Assembly (NCBI RefSeq): GCF_964204645.1 | Contig: NC_134030.1 | Span: 11,532,278-11,592,277, forward strand | Direction of reading: 5' to 3' | Length of the DNA: 60,000 nt | Source: Tubulanus polymorphus | Taxonomy: Eukaryota; Nemertea; Palaeonemertea; Tubulaniformes; Tubulanidae | Part shown: one piece after another, positions 53,346-60,000 of the stretch | Layout: each line of letters begins with the position of its first letter | Numbering within the stretch: position 1 is the stretch's first letter | Made by a program: the position numbers and the translations under genes | The notes under the pieces: generated by a model | Databases searched by the model: none | What the model saw: only the letters and a program-made list of their open reading frames with translations | What the model was told of the DNA's origin: nothing

Positions 53346-54794
53346 GAGCCTGAGAACTATTGTCACCTATAGGTTGTTGAAAATTAATTTAGATAGTAGA
53401 TCAAAAATCGATTGGATATTTAATACTTTAGGAATTGATTGAATATGTTCTATTAATTATGCTAGGCCTATATGTTAGGTCTACATGTATGTATGCTTTT
53501 GTAAATGTGCTAGTAGTGAAAGTCCCAAGCTGGCTGTCCATTGATAAATATTATTGAAGGCAAGAGATTCTTAGTAACTATAGATCATTTAGATCATTTG
53601 AGAATTCTTCGTCTGACACCAGGCTGAAGTGGACTGTTGTCTGTGACTCTGATGACTCTGGTCACTGTTTATGCCCTTTCACGTGGGATAGCAATTCATA
53701 CTGCCGTGTGTACCCCCATAGCCTGTTGCTTGAGGTTGCGTTCTGTCAGGGATAGCTGGTGTTGCATTTCCTCATTTATCTGAAATGCCTGGGCTAATAA
53801 AAATCGAAATTGAAAAACGCTAAAAAGCATTGCAAGGTTACTAGTTCTGCAATCAGCAATAAGCTAACACAAACAAAACTATTCCTTAAAAATTGAGTTT
53901 ATTCATTTTTTCCTATTAGGCCTACTTAAATTTTTCTTTCTATTTGCCTATGTATAGAAAATATTTTGAAAAAATGCTGGGCAGTCATACAGCTTTTTAG
54001 AAATCTATCTAAGTCTTTTGGTTGAATGGCTAGTTTTATTTCTGTGCCCCAGATTGAGAATTATGGCAGTAAGATACAAATTTCTGAAAATAGAATTATT
54101 TGTGCGTCTTTTATTATATTGACATTCATTGAACTCAAAATCATATATAATGATATGCTTAATTGAAGTTTAAGATGTTAACTACCTTGATTGGTAAAAT
54201 AGTAATTAACATCATACATGATCTATGTCCGTGAAGATGTAGGATTTGAACTCCTCTTCAAAGTGCAATGTATCCGGTCTTGATTATCACTAAACGGTTT
54301 ATGTCATGGGAAATCTCACATTATTGGTTTCATTAAAACATGAATCTCACATTATTTTTCATTATTGGTGGTTTGTTGCATGCCTGAGAATTGAATGAAT
54401 AGATTGACTTGTACAAGAACAAAGCAGTGTTCCTCATTTTTTTCTCCAAGAATCAATATGAAGGAACCAATTTATTGAAATAAATATGTTTCCATTGAAA
54501 TGGGTTGAAATCTTTGAATTGCAATTATATCTTAGTATTATTTCTCTGTTTGATGGCCGCTGTTGAATGCATCAATGGAGAAAAAATAGAAAGTGACTGT
54601 AGTGGGGCTTTTAGATCAATAAAAACTTGATCAATAAACCAACAAAATTGATATGGCATTCATTCTGTTGGTAGCACTGCTAGTATTTGGAAACCTTGAT
54701 GTATGTAAATGGTTAAAACCTTGATAGTTTCTGAACGATCAGATAGTTTCTAATCATAGATTAATTTTGATACAAGACCGTTTTTGCAAAAGTT
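53346..54794. other. Host non-coding DNA
   Basis: AT-rich; nothing recognised. Confidence 0.35.
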
Positions 54795-55195
54795 GAAGGC
54801 GGGCCACACACCTGCATCAAAGTTGCTGCAATAAATATGATGAATAATTTATCAGCGACTTTGACACCGAAAACCTTCCCGCACACTAGCAACAATGACG
54901 TGGCTCCATGAGCTGCATCTTGCACTAATGTAGGTCACGTGGCCAATTAATTGATAATATGATCTCGACGCATGCGCATTGAAACAAAATTTGGCTAAAT
55001 CCTGTGGCATTGTCGCAGAATTAGGCACACACTCAGGCGTACTTACCACGGCGCATCAAAAATATCAAACATGTTAGAAAGCGGCGTCAGAGCCGCAAGT
55101 GGCAAAAACGCCTAAGAAATTCATGCGCACACTTGGTGATTTTGACACCGGTGTCGTTCATGCGGGGCATTGCTGCTAGTGTTCGGGGGGCTTAA
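54795..55195. repeat. Probable foldback element
   Basis: The two halves carry partly complementary words (gcgactttgacaccg / ttgatttttgacaccggtgtc-type, cacacta / tagtgtt). It is a CpG-rich island in AT-rich surroundings, similar in style to the other foldback units but a different family. Confidence 0.4.
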
Positions 55196-55987
55196 GATTA
55201 CGGATTCACTAATGAACTTTTCCGATTTCTACGTATAAAAATAATTTTGTATTTTTTTTCTCCTTGTTTTTAAACATAGACATGGAAATGAAATAGAACA
55301 TTCATAGTATTTTAAGCAAAAAATAGACAATATTCGGGTATCATTATCCAAATGTCCTCCACATATGGCAATTATTTATATTTTTGTTTAAGATTACCCT
55401 CCCACTAATCACTAATTCAATCAGTAATGAATTCAACGTTTTAAGAAAAGAAATATTTGAAAAAAAGGAATCTTTTTGACTGCCCCAGTTATTTCAAGTC
55501 CATCAAATCCATAATCAAACTTATAACAAAAAATGCGGCTAAGAAACAGAATGATTTTTGGGGTTTGCTTACTAAGAAGCGTGTATAAGCAGTAACACCG
55601 TTACTTGATTGTTATCTCGATGTCAGCTTGCAACGTTGTCAGCATTGATCTAAATCGAGAGGAGCATAGCATGCATTCATTCAACCTGAAAACATGTCAA
55701 TGTTGAATGATGGGCAATTGGGGCTCGTCACCTGACTAATATATCTAAAAAAGTACACGATTTTGATCTTTATAAGAGCTAAATCATTTAATCTCCTGCC
55801 GGTTCTGGTGACTATGAACATTAATGTATCTCACGTGGAATGTTACTCGGAATTTATCCGCAGTTAGTCATAAATATCTTAATCGCCCATTTCCCATGGG
55901 AATTCAGGAGAACGCTGTGAAGCTGCATCTTTAAAAAGTTTTAATCATCTCACCGAGTTCGAAACATAGTCAGTTACAGTTTCGAAT
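55196..55987. other. Host non-coding DNA; possible 3' region of the next gene
   Basis: AT-rich; no coding sequence is seen. It lies downstream of the minus-strand membrane protein frame. Confidence 0.3.
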
Positions 55988-56275
55988 TCATAACAACGAT
56001 TCCTCTTCGTTGCTGTCGATGTCGGCTTCGACTGCTGTAGCGACGTCGGATGCCGATGCCCGGACAACATCGGAGGCGGATATCGTCACATAACTGTCAG
56101 ATGTTGCTTCTGAAATATCCGAATCTTCGATATATTCGAGTGCATTTTGATGCGCTCGCCTTTTATAGCAACACTGTATAACTATAGCAACAACAACTAG
56201 AATGAGAATTAATGCCGCTGCAAATATGATCAGTACTTCCGATGGAAACATGTCGTTTATCTCAACGTAAAACAT
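55988..56275 (-). CDS. Single-pass membrane protein, small (95 residues)
   Basis: This is a complete frame. A short N-terminal part (MFYVEINDMFPSEV) leads into a strong membrane helix at about residues 15-35 (LIIFAAALILILVVVAIVI), then a Cys pair and basic stop-transfer (QCCYKRR). The cytoplasmic tail is acidic, Ser/Ala/Asp-rich, ends ESLL and contains a YVTI Tyr motif. Codons are unusually rich in third-position C/G and CpG compared with the AT-rich surroundings, which supports real coding. No family is recognised. It may be a whole single-exon gene or the last exon of a larger type I receptor. Confidence 0.5.
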   Translation of the reverse strand: MFYVEINDMFPSEVLIIFAAALILILVVVAIVIQCCYKRRAHQNALEYIEDSDISEATSDSYVTISASDVVRASASDVATAVEADIDSNEEESLL

Positions 56276-57078
56276 TTATTACGCGTTCATTTGTTCTAGT
56301 TTGTACTCGAATCAATTTAACACTTACTGTAAATAATGCTTAATCCATAATTTTCTACTTGCAAAATGTTCAGTCCTGCGTCACTTACGTACTAATTAGT
56401 ATCCCATATTTGTAGTTTCATCGAAATTGTTGATTCCGGAAAAACAACTGTTTTGATTCACGTAGAATGAATTAAGAATTTTCGCTCAACTACGTAACTA
56501 TAATAAGCCAAGAATTATTCCACTGATTCCATTTATTTTGAGAACGAAACGTAATCCTGACTTGATACATCTTTCTTTAGGGAGCAGAGTCACAATAAAA
56601 CATAACAACACCGAACTCCCTCTAGTCCAATATATGATATGTTGACAAGAACCAAGTTTTCAGATGAAGTAGTATCTTCTTACTGTGTTGGGCATCGCTG
56701 ATAGTCTTCATATTACTGTGTATGTACGATCCAGGTGTGACATTGCTACTAGGAAAATGATGAGCTTTGCTGTTGCTGAAAAATACTAGTATATGTGATT
56801 TCATCAGTTACGGTTAAACCTTAAAGTCATAAGTATTGATATACCTGGTACATATAAGCATTGATTGAAGTCTTGAATTCGAAAATTTTCTGATATACTT
56901 TAGATTGCATATTATATTTATGTATTATTCATGAAATAGGCTTGTTTTGGTGGCATTTTCAACACGTAGTAAATTTGAGCAATGATTTACTGAAATATAT
57001 TTATATTGACCTCGGAAAAGTCTGTTTGGAGTTAATACTGATTCCTGTGAAAAACACATCTGGAATGTCTGCTGAATA
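56276..57078. other. Upstream region of the small membrane protein
   Basis: No gene is recognised. It would contain the promoter or 5' exons of the 55988-56275 frame. Confidence 0.3.
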
Positions 57079-57211
57079 CCATCCTCCCTAGCCAAGGATT
57101 TAGAACCTGATGGCATCACTACACTCAGCCAACACCCGGTCTAGTGTGGCAGGATTTCATACCATGGCAATCTCCATGCCATCGGGTTTAAATCCCTGCT
57201 GGGGGGAGGAT
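57079..57211. repeat. Foldback repeat with tRNA-like arms, copy 3 (short)
   Basis: The left arm (catcctccctagccaaggat) and right arm (ccctgctggggggaggatg) are complementary, with cggtctagtgtggcagg between them. Confidence 0.65.
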
Positions 57212-57811
57212 GTCTGAATACTTTTGGTTTTAAGAAATAGGCCTATAAAGTTTTCCCAGCTCTTTTTCCATTTCTACCCATTTCGCCCTAAATGGAAATT
57301 ATCGGTAGTAACTATATAGGAATGTATATGTAAGCATGTCAATGGATACATCTATTCTTATTTTATTTTGATAGATTTGCAGGGGGTGCTGTTTATATGC
57401 TTATACTGAAATTGTTAAACCAAGCCCTATTTCTGCACAGTCACTCGATTCACCTTGTCACAGCATTTAGTATCAAGTGAGGGGCTTACGTGTGAACATG
57501 CTCAATAATTAGGCACTGGTGAAATTCAACGCGGGCCTATGTGGCCCGGCCAAATCGTCTCCGCATTATCACAGCTAAAATATAGGCACAATCGTTTTCT
57601 TGAATTCGCTAAAACACTATGTAAGTAAGTTGTAAGCCGTACATAGGTCATACATCCATGTACTTTTTTCATGTGGGAACACCATATTCACAGTAAAACA
57701 GATTTACGTACAGACTTTTTAAATTTTAAAATGAACCTATCTTTTGTTTTTATTGTATGTCTCCAAAACTGATGGCAAACAAACCATGATGTCGTGTGCA
57801 TGACATATATA

Positions 57812-58217
57812 AGCTGCGTTCACACTAGGATTTCAGGACAGTACTAAGCGTTCACACTTGGGAATGATTCGAGGCCTATTGGCGGCTTATTCAGTTCCGT
57901 ACTGAAATACGCAGCTTATTTTAAGCGCGGAATGCGATTCCGCGCCGAAATCCCGATCTCAGTATGGAACTGAGCTGGCCGCGTATTTTCTGTAGTGTGA
58001 ACGCAGATTGGGTGCTCCGCGTATTACAATACACTCAACACTCATTGCACTCCCCTCTATTGGCGCACCGGATGACTATTATACTGAGCATACTAAGCCG
58101 AATCGCCGACTCTACGTGTGACCGTAACTGGCTGTGTAAGCGCCGTATTTTGGTGAATTCGGCACTAGCGGACTACGATACTTCATAAGCGCCGTATCTA
58201 GTGTGAACGCGGCTATA
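57812..58217. mobile_element. Foldback MITE, copy 3 (most complete)
   Basis: It starts ctgcgttcacactaggattt and ends cgtatctagtgtgaacgcgg. The interior alternates cagtacgg, cgcggctta and gaattcggca words in both orientations. There is no protein. Confidence 0.7.
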
Positions 58218-60000
58218 CTCAGGATACTGTAATTAGCAAACTAGCTCTGATTACCTACCAAATTAGAATATATTAAGATTTATTCCCAAATAATCTATAC
58301 ATCAAATACTCTACATTTGCCATTATGTTTCAACTTACTGCGCTAAGAGAATCATTTTTAGATGTTCCTTAAAACATGCTGCTGGCTATCTGTGTCTTGT
58401 AGTATAAATGTCATCACAGCGGTGATGGGCATTACGACCTCATCCTTATATCCGTTGAACAGCTTCTGCAAAGTATAGATTGTAAATAAAATCATTAGGT
58501 TTCTAAAAATAACAATAAACCATATACATAAACCTCTAATTCTTGTTTGAACTCTACTATTGACATTTATATGCAGATCAGGGGATCTATTTTTGAGCTG
58601 CTATTTTCATCGGAGATATTCTGGCTTTGAGTATTTTTTGCTTCGGCTTTAAGCCTCTATTAATAATAAGATGTTACTGACAGTCGCCACGAGGCAAATT
58701 GATGTGTTTGACTCGGTCTTCTGTATCTTTCTTACGTTTGCACTATGTTTTGTACTGAGAAGTTACATCAATGTAAATTGCTTCCGACAGGGTCTGTAGA
58801 AAAGCTTCAGTTGCATAGCCTGACGCCGCTGCAATATTAATGATGTATTACACCAGCGACTGATGACTTTTGACACATAATGTACGTAATATCCTCTTCA
58901 GCTTAAGGTTGCGCTAGTCTCTGTGGTAACAGTAATATCATCAAGACTTAACACCCGATCATCAATTTTTTCCGTTTGCTAAATTGAATACATGTTAGCA
59001 GCATACATATAAATAGATTTGACAAAAGCCTGAGGGGCAAATTATATTTCCATATTTCTATTGCCAGTCCCTTTTGAATTTGTTATTAAGATTTGAGCTT
59101 TTTATAGTCTATTCATCTGTACGCATAGCCTGCAGATGATGCAATAGAAGACATTAGTTTGAGTTGAGAAATGTTATTACCAGAACTCTTACACTTATAC
59201 ACCCATAGTAATTGAATTTCACATGAGAGTCAATTCATTTGGAATTTCTTAATGTTGCCTGCAAATGTTGGTTTCATCTAACTATGTTTTCTGTTTAGGA
59301 GCATCGCACACAGTCCAGTGGGTGACAAAAAGTTGTGTTTTTCTGATTTGTTAAACCGGGCTCCAATCTACCTGGTGACGCGACAGGTCACCACATTCAC
59401 GCTACTGCTGGTTAGACCGGTCCAAATGGGTTCATATCTGGAACGAGCAAAATTAGGAACTGACCTGATTCGGTCTTTTAGGTCAGATAAAATTGGACCA
59501 GTCTAAAATTGAAGTGACCAAACTGTTACAGACTTTTTCCAAGTGTGACCACTTGGGCTGGTCCAAATTTGAATGGGCCAAATTTACACCGGACTAAATA
59601 ATGTAGAGCATGATTGCGCCTTATCGTAGCGTTGCGCTCGGATAAAATTTAGCTATAATCATCTAGGAATTGTTGTTGGTCATAGGGCTGAACAACCGCA
59701 TGCTCACATAAACACTGATTCTGTAGTGTCATTGCCCGCTTTTTACTCATTCTCATGATTCGTTCTAAATGGGGCCACTCCAGAATGAGGTTATGTGCAT
59801 ATTATTCCCCCCCAAAATGCAACGATATGCCTACTTATTTGGGTTTCTGCTGCCTCCGCAGAAACCCTATTGTATTTCTGCTGATTATTATTTTAACATA
59901 TTTTCCACTGAGTTTCGTCATATAAAAATTATCATCTATCAGATTCGACTACTAACAGCTTTTAAACGAAATGTTAAACCCTGATAGTAATATAATAGTC
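58218..60000. other. Host non-coding DNA to the window end
   Basis: No gene is supported. About 59310-59600 is a foldback-like segment with repeated ggtccaaattt words. 59841-59867 is a perfect 10-bp-stem hairpin (gggtttctgc, loop, gcagaaaccc). Confidence 0.35.

Overview
The window is animal nuclear DNA, probably from a marine invertebrate; the phylum cannot be fixed from sequence alone. The evidence is intron-bearing exons of a solute carrier (345-417 and 1871-2092), a broken class A GPCR (7079-8259), and many foldback repeats, minisatellites and retroelement scraps. Its main content is one very large mobile element, a Polinton/Maverick (endogenous adintovirus-like element), at 8588-34649. 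The boundaries are exact. Both ends carry a long terminal inverted repeat (TIR) starting AGTAATTAG, and both are flanked by the same 6-bp target-site duplication, GACGGT (8582-8587 and 34650-34655). The target was an older BEL/Pao-like retroelement fragment, whose reading frame resumes on the other side of the insertion.

Layout of the element. The left TIR (8588-8931) leads into a small plus-strand gene (8925-9251), followed by two minus-strand membrane-protein genes (9426-10245). About 7.8 kb of unrelated satellite-rich DNA then interrupts the element (roughly 10260-18060): a 31-bp minisatellite, inverted-repeat elements, an octamer/50-bp array and a decayed reverse transcriptase. The element resumes on the minus strand with a truncated gene, a duplicated and broken packaging-ATPase copy, the intact packaging ATPase (19356-19958), an integrase with chromodomain, the major capsid protein, a 471-residue coiled-coil/membrane protein, a conserved structural protein, several small membrane proteins and a penton-like minor capsid protein. 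A divergent plus-strand gene (27531-28855) looks like a poxvirus-type late transcription factor (VLTF3) with zinc fingers. Last comes a roughly 5-kb protein-primed-type DNA polymerase B (28852-33909), whose start codon lies inside the right TIR. The right TIR (33903-34649) contains a Penelope-like fragment of about 400 bp with a hammerhead-ribozyme-like core.

Three features stand out. (1) The polymerase gene carries a LAGLIDADG intein placed exactly inside the catalytic YFD|TD motif. (2) Most element genes are preceded by the same short T-rich block ending in TATAAATG or TAAATAAATG. This resembles poxvirus late promoters and fits the VLTF3-like gene. (3) The two TIRs give the same promoter and start codon to the outermost genes at both ends.

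The element is decaying. The polymerase has four in-frame TAA codons and two compensating frameshifts. The capsid, integrase, VLTF3-like and other genes carry single frameshifts or stops. The packaging ATPase and several small proteins remain open. I saw no recognisable adenain-like protease.

The right flank (34656-60000) is mostly non-coding host DNA with several foldback MITE families, two copies of a composite repeat with ~165-bp tandem units, a TIR element of about 1.45 kb, and one plausible small single-pass membrane protein gene (55988-56275).
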